Shown: positions 1 through 34,060 of the stretch, piece after piece
Layout of the letters: each line of letters starts with the position of its first letter
Position numbering within the stretch: the first letter of the stretch is position 1
Assembly: GCF_040954835.1 (NCBI RefSeq)
Contig: NC_090703.1
Location: forward strand, 9,047,001-9,111,000
Direction: 5' to 3'
Origin: Lepisosteus oculatus
Lineage: Eukaryota > Chordata > Actinopteri > Semionotiformes > Lepisosteidae
Length of the DNA: 64,000 nucleotides
Program-made: the position numbers and the translations under genes
Notes under the pieces: generated by a model
Seen by the model: only the letters and a program-made list of their open reading frames with translations
The model's database searches: none
What the model was told of the DNA's origin: nothing

Positions 1-12
1 GGCTCTCTGAAT

Positions 13-3000
13 ATGTACTCGAATGGATCCATCATTTCTCAGCTTTTGCGTAAAACCATTCAGAGTAAGAGAGCTCTGGAGGAGGGTGTGTTCTTCTTGC
101 CTGCCACTGCGGTCTCCAGCTGCACCATGGGAGATTCCGCCCAGGAGGACAGAAGCAGCAGCTCATCCAAAGACAGCACCCTAGAGCCACTTTCCCCAGG
201 TAGCCACACTTCTACCACAGCCAGCCCCGAGGGTGACCGACCACTGAATGAGCACCACCAAGCCAAGCGGGCCAGGGTGGAGAACATCATCAGAGGCATG
301 GCAGGATCTCCTAACGCAAAGACGCCTGGAGAAGGAGACAGGAGTGAAACTGGTGGGGATATAAGGGAGACCTACCGGGAAAACAAAAGGAAGCAGAGGC
401 TCCCCCAGCACCAGAACCACAGCCTCAGTGGTGGAGCCAGCAGACCCAACAGTAAAGATGAAGAGTGCCATAAGCTGAAAGAGCAGCTGCAGGCCATGCA
501 AAGACACCTGAGGCAGCTCCAGGAGAAGTTCTTCCAAGTTTATAATGTGAGTGAGCTGGAGCATGAGGACCGGGTGGAGACATACCCAGCTGGCTTCGTA
601 CTGCATGGCGGTGAGGACCGTAACGCAGACCTTCTGGAGAACCTGGACTGTGAACTCCTCGCGGACCTCGACAGCGACGCAGAGAAAAAGTTTGACGCTA
701 TTAAAGTCAGGCAGAAAGAGACACTGCAAACTGAAAATAGCCTCCCAACCTTACATAAAGAGAGCAAGAATCTGTCAGAGGCTTTGAAATCCGAGTTATC
801 CAGGGCTGTGAACAAGAGCGTAGACTCAGTTCTTAAAAAGTTCACTTCTACATTGTTGAGCCAAACATCTCAAATAAACTTTGAGCAGACTTCGGTGCAA
901 GATAATACTGGACCTGAGAACAAGACCATCATCGTGGCTGCTCAGGAATATTCACACACAGATGACTCAATGAAACCTAGATCTGCTGACTATTATGAGA
1001 GTGTGGAGGTGCAAATCCCTGAAGACCAAACGGAGGCTTTGTCACTGGTGGTACGTAAGCCAACTCTAAGCCACCCAACGTCTGTAAACCAAGTCCTGAA
1101 AAGGCCATTTCACTTACATCAACCTTTACAGTTTAACTATAACACCGCTTTACATGAAAATCAAATCCTTGAACATCTCCTGAAATATGGACCTCACAGC
1201 AGTTTTGGAACCCTGCCCTGTATGACCCCAGCGATGGACAGGTCTTCACCAGATTCAGTAGACATGCCTTGGGATGTCATCAAGGTGAGGTCCAAAGTAG
1301 GTCCCAGTCATATGACTCACCAGTCCCGTTCTCCGAACCTGGGGCAGATACCCGTGGACAGCCTGTGCCTTCCTCATGTCAAAATGGAATGTGGGGATCT
1401 GCATAACATGGCAGACCGGAACTCTTACATGTCACTAAATATATCCTTTAAAAAAAGTGATTCTTACTGTTAAGGGTAAGGTACAAGTAGAGAAAGATGA
1501 AATATTTTAAGCCTTAGAGAAAATAAGACTTTGGTTTCACATACTGTAGTTTGCTCCACTTTAATGAACTCTTTGTGCAGGGACTCCAAGCCACATCCAC
1601 AGACAGTAATGTAGGGGGATCATGTTATCATCATATGGCTGCCTTTCACTTCATATAATAGCCAGTCTTCAAAATAAAACGTGAGCACTTTCATGAATGT
1701 ACCATGTATCATTCAAGTGTAATGCAAAATCCAAAGACCCGGACATACAGTAGTGTCTGTAGTCATTGCAAATTATACTAAAAACAAATTCTCAGAACTT
1801 ACATGGGTTTGCTTTCAGGTGGTTGAAGTATACCTTAATAATCTTTCTTTCTACAAGTTTACTATTATTCCCATCTACTGCCTTTGAAAACAAAGGTAAA
1901 CCAACAAATGCCAATTTTCCTTTCTTCCCTTTCCAGCAGAACAATGACTCGGTGAGCCTCACTGTAGCATTAAGAGTTCCAGTAGCACAGACTTCAAGGA
2001 GAATTTTCCCTTTGATCTTGGTAACCCCAAAGAAAATTACAGCATCTTCTTTAATCTGGGCAGAGTAATGACTTTAAGTCTGGAAAAAGACAAATAAAAA
2101 GGAATACAGGGCTTTGATAAGAAATTGCTAGGAACAAAAGACAATTTTCAAAGGCAGAAAAAGCAGTGTTTTTATTCAGGAAATTCTCTGAGCTTTTTTT
2201 TTATTGTACTTGAAATATTCTTCAAAAATCCACAATATGTATGTGTTCACCTTGTTACAACAACTTAAGATGAACCCAAAATAAACATTTTGGTTTTCAT
2301 TTACTGGACAAAACCTCCCGTTTTTCAGTGTTTGAGATTCACAAAGGCTATGAACGTCCTTACAAGAAATGTTTTTCTTCTTTAGTGTGAGCTGGCTGCT
2401 GTTTAATCAGCGCCTCATAAATCTTTTGGCGACATGCACTTCTCCATTTTTCCAAATGCACCTTTGCCTTAAATAATGTAAGGTGCTTTTTTAGTTAAAT
2501 GACTTTGTTGTGTTATTCTCTGGGCTTGTTTGCTTGAGGTCATTTTTATGAGAACAAATCAATTGAAAATTAGTGTCACGTGAAATTCCCAAAGGTGCAA
2601 TTGTTAAGTAACTTTTAATAAGGAAAGCTTTGTCTTGGAGGGCAGAGGCAAGAGAATGAGAATCCTCTCTCCCGTTCTCTCCCCACAAGCGCTTTCTGCC
2701 TTTGTTTCTGTGACCCAGAAATGAAACTCTGGTTAGTCTCTCTAGAAGTAGTGAAAGGACCAAGGTTTTTATAGTCTCATTAGACAAATAATGGAAAGTG
2801 CAGAGTTGGAAAACAAATACAAGGATATTTCTTGTTTTTTCTCCCTGTTATCCTTGCATTAAAATGCTTTTGAGCTTCTGAAGAAAGTGTTGCCTTCATT
2901 AACACTGTCCCCCATCTGTGAAACAATAGGCAAACTCAGAGAGGAATGAGGCCATGAGAGCAGCATCAGAACATGACACAAAAACCTTTTAATAGCTGTC

Positions 3001-6000
3001 ATGTGTTCCTTTTCACAAACAATAATGGAGGTTAATTAAAAGACATCTATTTACATATTAAGTAAACAGAAAAAATCAGCTCGGGCTCTTTAAAGCACAT
3101 TTAATTTGCTCTTCGCTTTCCACTCATTTCTTCGTTCCCCCCATTGTTATCAGTTTTAAAATTCGTTTACTGATACATCTTTGTAAACATACGACAGATT
3201 TAATAATAAGGTAGATTTTTAAAATATTGAAATGAAAATTGTTAATGAAAATGACCTTTAACCCACATTTTGGAAAACATTCCTTTTTGGTTTTGCTGTG
3301 GGTTTAAACAGTACTGTTGTTGAGTGTAAGTATTGTCAATTCTATTATACAGTATAAATTTGTGTGTGCGTGTGTTAAGGCCAGACGGTGAAGTCATGAG
3401 AGAGGTTACCAGCTATTGTGGGCAGAGGTGAAATGACTGGCACTGCAGTGGGCTAGAAAATTGGTCAGATCCTGCAGAAACAAACATTTTACACTAGAAA
3501 CCATAACAACAACAAAAAAACTTGCCCAGTCAATGTGCGAGAGAGAAGTACAGTATTGGGTGGGAGTTTAGTGTTCTTATTTATATTTCCCTGTCATGAA
3601 TGAAAATGTCTACCACTGCATTACAGCATGAGGAATTTAAGCGACAGTTATAGCATAATCTAAGCTCCTCTAATGACATCTAATGGCAAGTCCTATCTCA
3701 AAGTCATTATCTATTATAATTATTAATATTAAGATGATGATGTCGCCCTAGCCTTGCTCACTGGGGGTTCAGGCCCGGAAATCTGTAAAGCTCCTTTGTG
3801 ACAATGTCCATTGTAAAAAGCGCTATACAAATAAAACTGAAATGAATTGAAATTGAAAGTGCCTAGCCAGAAGCTCAGGTTAGATAAGATAGTGTATAAA
3901 CGAGGCTTCTGTCCATGGTAACCTGGCTTTGGCATTTACCATCACATACAGAGCATGTACATGTATGCATTTATATATCTCACGCATACAGAAAGGAAGA
4001 GAAAGGATCCTATTGCCCATTCTTGCAAGGTGAACTGAGACTGGCAGGGATACCCTTTTATGAGTAGCTCAACACTGTAGCAATTGAGCTCCCCAAATGA
4101 ACTTACCAGTACAAATTAATATATTTTTCTGCCTTTAGTTGCGAACCTATGAAAACTGCCACCTTTCACACATCCAGATGTTGTTTTTTAATGCACTGAC
4201 AAATGATAGCTAGCAATTACCCTTAACAGACATCACGCTAAAATACTGATAAAAATCCTTAATGTCATTGATTGAGGTAAACTTACTAATATACACCTTT
4301 AGTGTGAGATATCATTGTAGACTCTTTCCTTAGCACAGTCTTTGTGTAATGTAATAGGGCAGGAACAGCAGAATCTTCTGTATAAGAAAGTAATGACAAA
4401 AGTGGATTAAAACAGCTGAAATAAAGTCTGCTAGTTGTTCTTTGGTCAACTAGGTACTTTTTTTTCATTTATTCAGCTGAAATGTCTCATTTATTTTTTC
4501 CATACAGTAATCAGATCACGAACATTGAAAATATTTTAAAACAGAGATGTATTGAATGGTTTTAAGGCACTATTTCTTAACTATAAGGCACATTCAGGAA
4601 GGCCTAACACCCAATCACCTGAAGAAGGCAAAGTTAATGTTCTTCTACACCCGGTACCCCAGCTCCAACGTCTTAAAAACATTCTTTCCAGATGTCAAGG
4701 TAAGCAAAGTAAGAAATTCCTTTTTTTTTTACTTTTACTTTTTGGAAGTTTTAATCTTTCTTCATCTTTTTACACGAAGCATAATAACACTTCTCGCTAA
4801 TGTCTTCAGTGTTTTGATAAGAAAGGCCATGCGTTTTATTGCTTATGCTTTGTGTGAAATATGCACCAAAGTGTTAAGAGCTTTTTTAATGTGTACATTA
4901 CACATATGTTGAAAAGTATTAAAATATTAACAAATTATATGTTGAAAAGTTGGTAGCAGTAAAATACCCAACTTGTTTTTCATTTACCTAGCCATATCTT
5001 GCCAATTTATCAAACTGGTAGTCTCTGAAAAGGAACTGTAGATATTTGTTATACAAAAAAGATACATCAGTATTGCACCTACAGTAGAAATGTAGAATGC
5101 CCAATGCCGGGGTAATTTAAGTATATTTAACTATATAAAAATGGTTCTCCGGAAGGACCTAGAGCAGAAGAAAGACTGATGTAAATATCAGTACTTTCTC
5201 CTTGCGCTCTGCCCTTCCTGAAGTGGGCTCAACGGACGAGCTGCATAGTGCTGACCCTCGAGGTCAAAAGTAAGTCCATCTCTCCTTCCGGCCCATGACC
5301 CGGTCAATAGGAAGCCATCCTGAATGACAGGTAGCTAATCCCGATGTCTGAATCCATTGGATCAAACTGAGTCACTGAGAAGGAAGGTTCCTACTGGTCT
5401 TGCACTGCAGATGCTCACTGACAGGAGGGGAAAAAAAGGCTTTGATGACCATGTGGCAAAAAAAAATAAATTTTGCCCCTTTGGCTTCACGCATTATTTT
5501 CTTGGATAAAAAGATAAAATAGCATGACTAATGACAAGACAAAGGTGAAGAACACGTTGCTTCGGAACACTTTTTAATCTTCAAGAAAAGTTGACAAAAC
5601 AGTACATATTGCAAATATGGAGTACACAAACCCAGTAAGAAAAGGACAATACAAACAATGCATCTAGATAGCATGTGTGCTAAAATGACTAATCTGGCAA
5701 TTGTAAAACTTTTAATTTAAAAAACTGCATGGGCAAAACTTGTTTTTAAAACACTATATAAACTTTTATAAACTACTGTACTTTCCTCATCTTCAACACA
5801 TGCATATTTAAAGGGTTCAAACAATATGTAGCATCATTAGAAAATAAAAGGCAGAGAGAGTCAACGACTGATATCTACCATATAAAAACAACCTTAAAGA
5901 AAAAGAGTTATGGACTGACCTCCAGCACAGGAAAATGAGCTTACTGCTTCTTCTCTCTTCCAGTTCAATCGCTGCATCACCTCTCAGCTGATCAAGTGGT

Positions 6001-8412
6001 TCAGCAACTTCCGTGAGTTCTATTACATTCAGATGGAGAAGTTTGCTCGCCAAGCCATTTTGGATGGAGTAACGAATGTTAAAGATCTGTCAGTTACAAG
6101 GGACTCCGAACTGTTTCGAGCCCTCAACATGCACTATAACAAAGCAAATGACTTCCAGGTTTGTAGAATCTCCCATCCGTTCATGTGTTTTCACCTGGAA
6201 TGTATTATTGTGCAAGAAGAGGTATTTTGTCAGTATGGAGCCAGATATTTTATTTTACCAAAGCTTTGTTTCTGCCAAAAGTTAGATTTTCTGAAGACTA
6301 AAATGCTTATAACTCAAATTTATAACCAAATGAGAACAGCACCTTTGCAAGGGTTCATTTTATCAACAATAGTGTAAAATATATAGTTTAGATTGCATAC
6401 ATTTAGTTTATTAAAAATTAAAATAAAAAAACTTAAACATAATACCCAACTTGTATGCGGCCCATACTAAACATTACAGCACAGAGAAATACTGAGTAAT
6501 GGATTCTGATCTTCATCCATAGGTGATCATTAATATCTTGTGAAAATATATACAGTACAGTTGCATTTACCAACCTGAAAGCTGCTAAAAAGTTGGATGT
6601 ATGATCTGTTTGTTTTGGCCACTGGTGAACATGTATCTCCCATTGGTCACGTATGAGAGTGTCCTGGGACTGACCCTCATGGCGCAGTCCACCTGAGGCC
6701 GAGTGGTCTTTAAGCCCATTATCTAAACTTTAGTGCAGTATATTATAAAACTGTGGGAAGAGGAAGCCACAGAATCACACTAAAACAACTCAGGATTAGA
6801 GGAACAGCACGCCTGAACGAGGCTCCCGATGACTAGTGACGCGGAACGCTGAGAAAGATTCTATGAATTCCGAGGATGAAGAGAGTTTGGTGGGAAAGGG
6901 CCGAGACAGTTTTCTTTACCTTTAAATCAAGACATTCCTTTCCCAGGGAGGGTTTTTGTTAGGCACTAAAGGCAAAAGATAACTAATCTCAGCAACAGCC
7001 AGTTAAATACTCTGCTTGAAATAATGTTATTTATTTTGCATTGTTTGAACATTTTCTTGGGGCATCTCGTTCTGTGACCAGTGTTGAATCTGCTGAAGTG
7101 GTATTCATGTTCCCATTAACATGCAGTTTTTCCACAAAACAAGACGTAATTTACCTATACTTAATTCTGTAAATGTTTTACATGTTTTGATGAAAAAAAA
7201 CATCCTTGAGTGTCAGTCCGTACAGTAGTAAAGAGAGAAACGTTCCTGTAAATTCTCACCATAATATGGAAAAATATCAACCATTTCATAAAGCCTGCCT
7301 TATAAAATATGGACAGTATAGCAGACTTAATATTAATACATTCAAATTTCATTTTCATTTGTAAATACTACTTTCACCAGAACTATTTTCCTTAAGTACT
7401 GTAGGTTTAACACTATTTATCTACTGCGTAACCAAAGGTTGGAAAAAAGAATGTTACAAATCTGTGAAAGGAAAACCACAAGATCAGTTATTCAGTGAAT
7501 AAATCTGTGCATTTGAGCTTTAGCTACCATCAAGCTTTCTTGTCACATTAGAAGTCGTTACCTTGTGCTGATTATTAAGACTGAATAAAAAAACAAAGTG
7601 ACAGCAACTGTGTAATGACAGATTTGAGTTAATAAGTAATAAAAACACAAGCACTCCAAAAGGGAGTTTCATTTATGTTTTAAAAATATGTAATAAGAAT
7701 GGAGACATTAAAAAGCGCAAACATTTCAGTCTTAGGTGATAAAGGACCATGCAGAATGAATTTTGCTCATTGTTTTGTTTTGTTTTTAATGCACTGAAAA
7801 TAATTTATGAAAATTCTTCCTTAAGCCCTTAGTTAAGCCTCCTTACCGACACACAATGCAAAGAAGAATTTTGTGATTGATATGAAAGTGCCTCACCAAT
7901 ACATGAGGTTTCTACTGCAAAGCTACATTTAGGTATTATAAACTCATTGAATTTGATCCAGCATATAGAAAAAGAGCACCAGATTTTTCCATCCATCCAT
8001 TTTCTAACATTTTTCTAATACAGGGCTGTGTGGGAGCTATTGGAAAGCAATGGGCACAATAGAGGGTACACACAGAGAGACACGCATTCACACTGCAGGA
8101 TTTTTCCTTTAATTATAATTAAAGAGCATTTATGTAAAATTTCACATTAAGCTGAATGTGATTTATTTATTTATTTATAGGAATATTTACATATTCTAAA
8201 CAGGTTAATTCAATTCACAACTCTCTTTTCCTCTCTTCCCACAGGTTCCCGATAGATTTCTCGAAGTCGCAGAAATTACACTGCAAGAATTTTTCAATGC
8301 TATTTCACTTTCAAAAGATTCAGACCCCTCCTGGAAGAAAGCGATCTACAAAGTCATCTGTAAGTTGGACAGCGAGGTGCCTGAGGAGTTTAAATCTTCA
8401 GCCTGCCTGTAA
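13..8412 (+). CDS. PROX2: PROX2, prospero homeobox transcription factor
   Basis: Homeo-prospero DNA-binding transcription factor, acting in the nucleus. Coding exons: 13-about 1430, 4588 (or 4598)-4699, 5964-6158, 8245-8412. Exon 1 carries the family landmarks: an IISQLL stretch near the start, the basic [13 protein letters not shown] block from residue 84, a likely coiled coil around residues 150-178, the EALSLVVRK motif at about 341, and a VKME sumoylation-type site with its lysine at 457. Exons 2-4 encode the homeo-prospero domain (for example [55 protein letters not shown]) and end in TAA. Exons 3 and 4 join cleanly in phase 0. The exon 1-2 junction is unclear: a donor at 1431 with an acceptor after 4587 keeps phase and gives about 630 residues, but the donor is weak. 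The ATG at 13 fits the PROX2 start; more 5' sequence may lie outside the window. PROX2 is preferred over PROX1 or PROX3 because YLPM1 is the neighbour. Confidence 0.9.
1457..4587 (+). other. PROX2 intron 1
   Basis: AT-rich intron between the large first exon and the first homeo-prospero exon. The exon 1 frame runs on to TAA at 1471-1473, and a near-consensus donor (GTAAGG at 1475) lies just after that stop. Apart from the repeat tail at 3745-3857 I see no gene in it. Confidence 0.6.
3745..3857 (+). repeat. 3' tail of a fish LINE/SINE-type retroposon
   Basis: The stretch contains AAAAAGCGCTATACAAATAA followed by an AT-rich run of short GAATT-like repeats. This combination is a very common dispersed 3' tail in fish genomes. 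No target-site duplication was identified, and the family is not assigned. Confidence 0.5.
4700..5963 (+). other. PROX2 intron 2
   Basis: The donor GTAAGC follows the codons for FPDVK and the acceptor CTTCTCTCTTCCAG precedes FNRC, both in phase 0. The intron contains an imperfect hairpin at 5146-5224 and otherwise AT-rich sequence without a recognisable gene. Confidence 0.75.
5146..5224. repeat. Imperfect inverted repeat of about 80 bp
   Basis: The left arm (5146-5180) and right arm (5187-5224) pair through GGAAGG, AGAGC, AGAAAG and ACTGAT blocks around the 6-base loop GTAAAT. It could be a small non-autonomous transposon relic or a miRNA-like stem. The sequence does not decide between these. 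Confidence 0.4.
6159..8244 (+). other. PROX2 intron 3
   Basis: It runs from the donor after NKANDFQ to the acceptor CTTCCCACAG before [13 protein letters not shown]. It contains the repeat at 7989-8100 and a short TTTA microsatellite at about 8162-8179. No gene is seen. Confidence 0.75.
7989..8100 (+). repeat. Dispersed fish repeat beginning CCATCCATCCATTTTCTAAC
   Basis: It shares the order CCATCCAT, TTTTCTAAC, CAGGGCTG, GCAATGGGCACA, ACACACAGAGAGACAC with the longer copy at about 39855-40075. This identifies a degraded member of the same widespread fish family. Confidence 0.55.
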
Positions 8413-11400
8413 GAAGTCACCTACAGTACAGATGGGCACAGCTGAATACAGTGGCATCAGGACATTTTGTATGATCACCCACATTATTAAAGTAATAATC
8501 AGACCAACGGCAATGGAGATGTAAATCAGTCATCTTTTTTTTGTCAAATTAACTGGAAACATTTTTCACCTTTTTTACCTGGTTTTCAGGGTGACTTTTA
8601 AGTGGTAAAAAAAAATATAAGCATGATTTAATGTGTTGTGGATTTCAAAAGATTTTCCACAGGAATTGGTTAAACACATCCTGGAATTAAGCATAAATTA
8701 GTAAGAAAAAAATATCCTCGATTCTAAGAATGGAAAAAAAACATTGCAAAAAAAAAGAAAACTATCGCCTTATTCAGTACAGAGAAAAAGAAAAATGATT
8801 TGAGCCAATTACAGTACTTAGTTATGCAGCTCTAATATTCAATTATAAAAGAATGTCGTATATACCCTTGAAAACCTACATGGACGAACTATATATTAAT
8901 TGTTGTATATCCTTTCATTTTTTTATCAGTATATCTAAATCAAATGTACTTGGTTACTGATCATCACAAAAAATCATGTTATGCCTGATGTTTGCTTTTC
9001 ACTTACAGTATATAAAATAGGATTTAACAGTAATTGAGCCTATGTATTTTAAAATAAAGATTTCTTATTTTCCTTATTAATAGAAGAATGTGACTGGTGT
9101 GAAAATTAGTAAGGATATCTTGTGTACACAAATTGGTTTGGAAAACGCTTGCATGTTCATTTGCTAATGTCATTTTGACATCACAAATTTAAATCATTAC
9201 AACTTTAGTTTCTAATCTATACAGACAAGTATCATGAATATCTTTATATCCAGTCATGAAAATCCTTTTTTCCCTGTTTTTTTTAATAGTAATAGTAGTT
9301 GTTGATTAGACAACGTAATCCAGAAAATAAAGTTATATTTAAGCAGATTGTTGACCTGCATTGTAAGTACTCTTACTTGTATTTTTTTACGAGACTGTCA
9401 TGTTTGTTTTGTTTAAAAAATCAATACAATTTTTAATGTTAAAATTGTAGACATGTACGAAGCATCAGGGTGAACTTGCTGCAGCCTTGTTTATAATTGG
9501 ATGAAGGCACCAAGCTGTGCCTTACACATCACAGGATTGCTAAGTGAATTAATGAATCCTAGTCCTTCAGGTACCACTACTTCTTTTTTAATGGTCCTAA
9601 TGAGTGTTAAGATGAAGGAAGCCATGTATGAGGGACATAATTATACAGTAATCTTAATCTCGAAGACCAATAACACAATTCAACTGCAGTTAAATGAAGC
9701 TACCAAAAATAAATTCTATTGGCTGCTTGCTTGTTAAACACTGATTGTATCCTGCATAACATTCTCCTGTTTCTAATTAAACTAATTTAAGAAGCGAGAA
9801 AGAATAATTAAGGAAATGCAAGGCTACTTGTTGTGGCAGTGCCTAGAGAAATGTCAAGGATGTTTAAATTCCTTCTAGTCTTCTGATTTTCAATTTAAAT
9901 TTACCTTCATAAGGAATCAGATTTGAGCGTGTTTCTAACCGGCTTAACAAAAAAATGGCTGTAGATGATTTTATATATTTTAATCATTTAAATAATTCCT
10001 ACAGCATTTAACGCACACCAGAGTGGCTCTGCACAGTATGTATAAGGATGTGTTCATAAAGATAGAAACACCTGTGGGCAGCACACAACTAAAACAAAGG
10101 CCAGAATGATGATTTAACCCACTGAAAAACAAAATTGGGGCAAACAGCTTCCGTTTAGCTTATACAGTAACAGAGGCTTGTCTGGAAATTCAAGAATGAG
10201 TCATTAGACTTCAGCTTATCATTTAAATAGGGGCAGTTTATAGCACATACTCGTTCATTTTATTCCTGTTCTTTTGATCAATGTCCTTCCACATGCTTAT
10301 CTTCTACAATCAATATCTTCTTGATTGTACTCTGTACATTTCCCCATTGTTCTTTTCATTTGTAACATCATGTTTTCAGAAGAGGAATGGCTTCTGAAGA
10401 TTTCTCAGAACTGACTGTGGAGAAGTGTGATGGGGAAGAAAAGCACCCAACAGTGTCTGAAACAAACTGATACACAGCAATTCACATCCCCATTTCATTT
10501 CTTCACAACAGACCAAGAGGAATCTGCTCAGGAAGATCTCCTTTGATTTGTTTGCCTCAAAAAATAAAAATCTTACAGGTTCCATGACGACAACAGGCAG
10601 CCCGGTGACATTACAACTGTCCTGTAAGGTCATACTGATGTGCAAAAGATTGGGCTGAGCATCAGACACAAAAGGCTTAAAAAATGTCACATCAAAACTG
10701 AATGTTGTTTCTCAGGATTACGTATCCCATTTTCAGATACACAAAAACATTTTCCAGAAGAAAAAGCTCCCTATATAAAAGGATTGAAGAGAAGGAATGG
10801 AAAGTGACACACTCAGACGTATAAATGTACACAAACGCAACAGAAGTGAATTAACGAATAGAAATGGTCTCTTCAACATATTATATTTATATGTAAAAAG
10901 TTAATAACTAGTGTAAGCATACTGTACACTTGTCTAAAACTTTAATTTGTAAATCAACAATGTTATTAACCACAGTGACAAAAGGTGGATCATTTTGTAG
11001 AAATAAATTAGTTTTAAAATAGATTCTGAAATGGTTAATTAGGTTTAGGTTAGGCTAAAGGAAAAATATGAAAGACCTGTATTTAACAATTGATAATTGT
11101 GCATTCCTTATATAAATTTGCATTGCATCTACGAAACATGGTAATACATGGATAAAGATGTTTCCAGTGTTACATCATAAAGTGTTGATTAGTTAGAATT
11201 GTTAACATTCTCTTATCATATCAATTATCACTGCCAAAGACAGGGATCATTTTCTGCAGGCTCTTGCACAGTATTGTGGCTATTTTATAAATCTTTCACA
11301 AAGGGTTTTTCAAAATTATAACAAAATTATTCCATTGATGTTATTAAGTGAAGTGGAACCGAGTTATTTCAATTAAACATTTTTTCCCCAATCATTTAAC

Positions 11401-13996
11401 AAAAAAAAAATGACCAGAATAGCGGTATTTTTATGTACAGATCTCATTGACATCAGAAAAGGCAATACAAATATGTTTTTCTTATAAAGCGTTCCCAAAA
11501 CTATCCATAATGTTATCCATATGCATACTGCAAGCAAAGACCTGAACAGAGCATACTGAAGGCTTAAGAAAATTATGAGGTTACTAAAACGGGTTTAAGG
11601 AATGTAATCTTTCCAACTAGCCTCAGTACAAGACACTAGAAAGTATAACTATAAAACTGGTTAAAAGACAATTTTGCACTAGTACTAATCAAATCTCTTA
11701 CTTATATAGCTATGAACTCATGGAATGCTTTAGCAGGATTTATAGTGGAGGCAGCGTGGGATTAACACTGTGATATATTCCCATACTGTATATCACACAC
11801 ATTTTCATATATCACAAATATATTATTTAAATTTGTAGATGTTTTATTTGAACCTCATACGTTTTACTTACCCAGTTATGAATTCCACCAGTGAACCCCT
11901 ATAAAACAAAGTATAGTTAAAAATAATTCAAGCATATTTTTCAAACTGAAGATAAAAACTGCACATATTCCAGTGCGTTGAAGTAATGGGATAAATACAT
12001 TAACGATCTAAAGCAAACTGTACAGTCACTGCAAATATAATCAATATACATTTTCCCGATCAATCCCCACCTCTTATACCTTTCACACAGTAAAAGCTAT
12101 TAGGTTTTTTTAATTGCCTCCAAAAGAAATACTGTTTTCAAGGAGTGGTAACCAGTCCGTAGGAAGTCATGGAGTGCAGAAGAAAATAAAGCCACATGTG
12201 TAAACGCATTCAAAAGCAAATTTCTAATAATTACCTCATATAGCGCAAGGAAGGAGCCTGACAGAGAAAAAACGTGAAAACTAATGCAACCTCACCATTT
12301 TCTTTAAATAAAAGTGTGCTGATGTCAATATAATAACTGTCAACTTTGAAATTGGTTTGCAGTTCCAACATTTGTCAAGGTTAAAAGAAAAACGGAGTGG
12401 ATTGAAAGTTAACCTCTTCAGCACACACAGATGGAAATTGGTGTCTTAGAATGTCAAGCATTTTTGACTTGTTATACATCAAAATGACTATTAATTTATC
12501 AGTTTGATCCAAACAGGGATTTGTATTTTGGCATTTGGAACTTAATTCCCCAAAGTTCCACGCCATATAGAAGCAATTCCTTTTAAATACTTCACATCTG
12601 TTTAATGCAGGAACTCAAAAACATTTAAAAAACTCAAATTTTCAAGTTTTTATTAGAAAGCATTTTGAAATCTTGAACCACAGGTACGAAATAAGGTAAT
12701 GTATTTACTTTATAGTCAGATTAATATTACACACACACCCACCATTAAAACTCTCAAGACCTTATCATATTTTAGTTCTTGAATCAAGAAACACTGTCAG
12801 AGATTTTCTTCAACTGCAGGAAGAAAACAAAAATAAGACCACATAACTGTGAGGCCCATATGATCATTCACATGAGCCACATGAAGATGTTGTTTTTGGA
12901 TTTTTTTATTATTTATTTTTTAATGGTAAAATAACCAACAGTGCTCACAGGTTAGATACAGTACATACAAAGTATAAAAACTGCAAAGACAGCTAACAAT
13001 TTAAAGAAACCAATAGGATCTTTAGTCCGGACTGTGATTCTAATTACAGAGTGCTCATTTACCCTGCAAAAAGGATTCACTATAAAAAGAACATTTGCAA
13101 CATTATCTTTTTTAAAATGAAGAACCACTGAAGGAGTATCCAGGAGTATGTAGAAATGATGCTTTCACAGCTCAGAACCGCTTCACATTCAAGATAACAC
13201 CAGGTAACAACCTACAGGAATACAAAATGTTTGATTGAAATATGAGCCGTACAATTGCACATAGACTAAAAATGCTCTTCAAAATTGAACAATAGATACA
13301 CGGAAAAAATTTTTTTACATCAAATGCCAATATGTACAATTCTAGCGTGAAAAGGACCGGGACTTTCCTTCCTGGAAAACTAAATGCAAATAATAAACAC
13401 AAAAAAACTCCTGAAATCGGGACTATCAGGAATGTGTTGATTTTAAAAAGTCAAATATACTTTTGCCTGTGGCCGAGGTAATTAAGTTCCTTTAAAGTAA
13501 ATGCTATTTAAATATGTTATCAGTTTTAGGAATACTGACTTATTGGAACCGTGAAATATACAGTTGTGGCTCTCTGCCCTCTACACAGGGCATTTAACAT
13601 TTTATGTTAGCATGTTACTGTTTACATGCTTTACAAGCAAGCAAACAGTTAAAATGTGCATTATAAATAATAAATGTATTATAAATAAATCACGTTTAGC
13701 ATACATTTCAGAAATTTCACCAATACTCCTTTCATGTGGTGTGTTTCTTAATCCATACTGTCATCATGTTCTTAATGAATTATCAATCACCATACTGTTT
13801 GTGTAAAATGCTTCTTTCTTATCAAACTACACTGACAGTTTACTGAAATTGAACCGCATCAAAGCGTACACTTTCTTCAGACTGCACTGCATTTTAATAT
13901 TAAGGTCCGACAGTGGTTGTTCTAACACTACTGAAAATATCACCTGAAAAGTAACAACTCACCTGTTCCCGAACGATTTGCTTGGAAAACGTTCTG
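8413..13996. other. Tail-to-tail spacer holding PROX2 and YLPM1 3' UTRs
   Basis: This AT-rich stretch lies between the PROX2 and YLPM1 stop codons. It should hold both 3' UTRs: an AATAAA for PROX2 is at 9053-9058, and TTTATT (AATAAA on the minus strand) for YLPM1 is at 12905-12910 and 12912-12917. A 104-codon minus-strand open frame at 10376-10690 has no recognisable features and no support. No other gene or RNA is seen. Confidence 0.55.
9053..9058 (+). terminator. Candidate PROX2 polyadenylation signal AATAAA
   Basis: AATAAA about 640 bases after the PROX2 stop, followed by T-rich sequence. It is plausible as a poly(A) signal, but other signals may be used. Confidence 0.35.

Positions 13997-34060
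<20,064 letters not shown>

Noticed and set aside
13..8412. PROX1 or PROX3 as the identity of the first gene
   Set aside because: Linkage to YLPM1, FCF1 and AREL1 matches PROX2 in human; PROX1 lies elsewhere. The fish-specific PROX3 cannot be fully excluded by sequence alone.
10376..10690. 104-codon minus-strand ORF in the PROX2-YLPM1 spacer
   Set aside because: No recognisable domain, no splice partners and no promoter; most likely chance.
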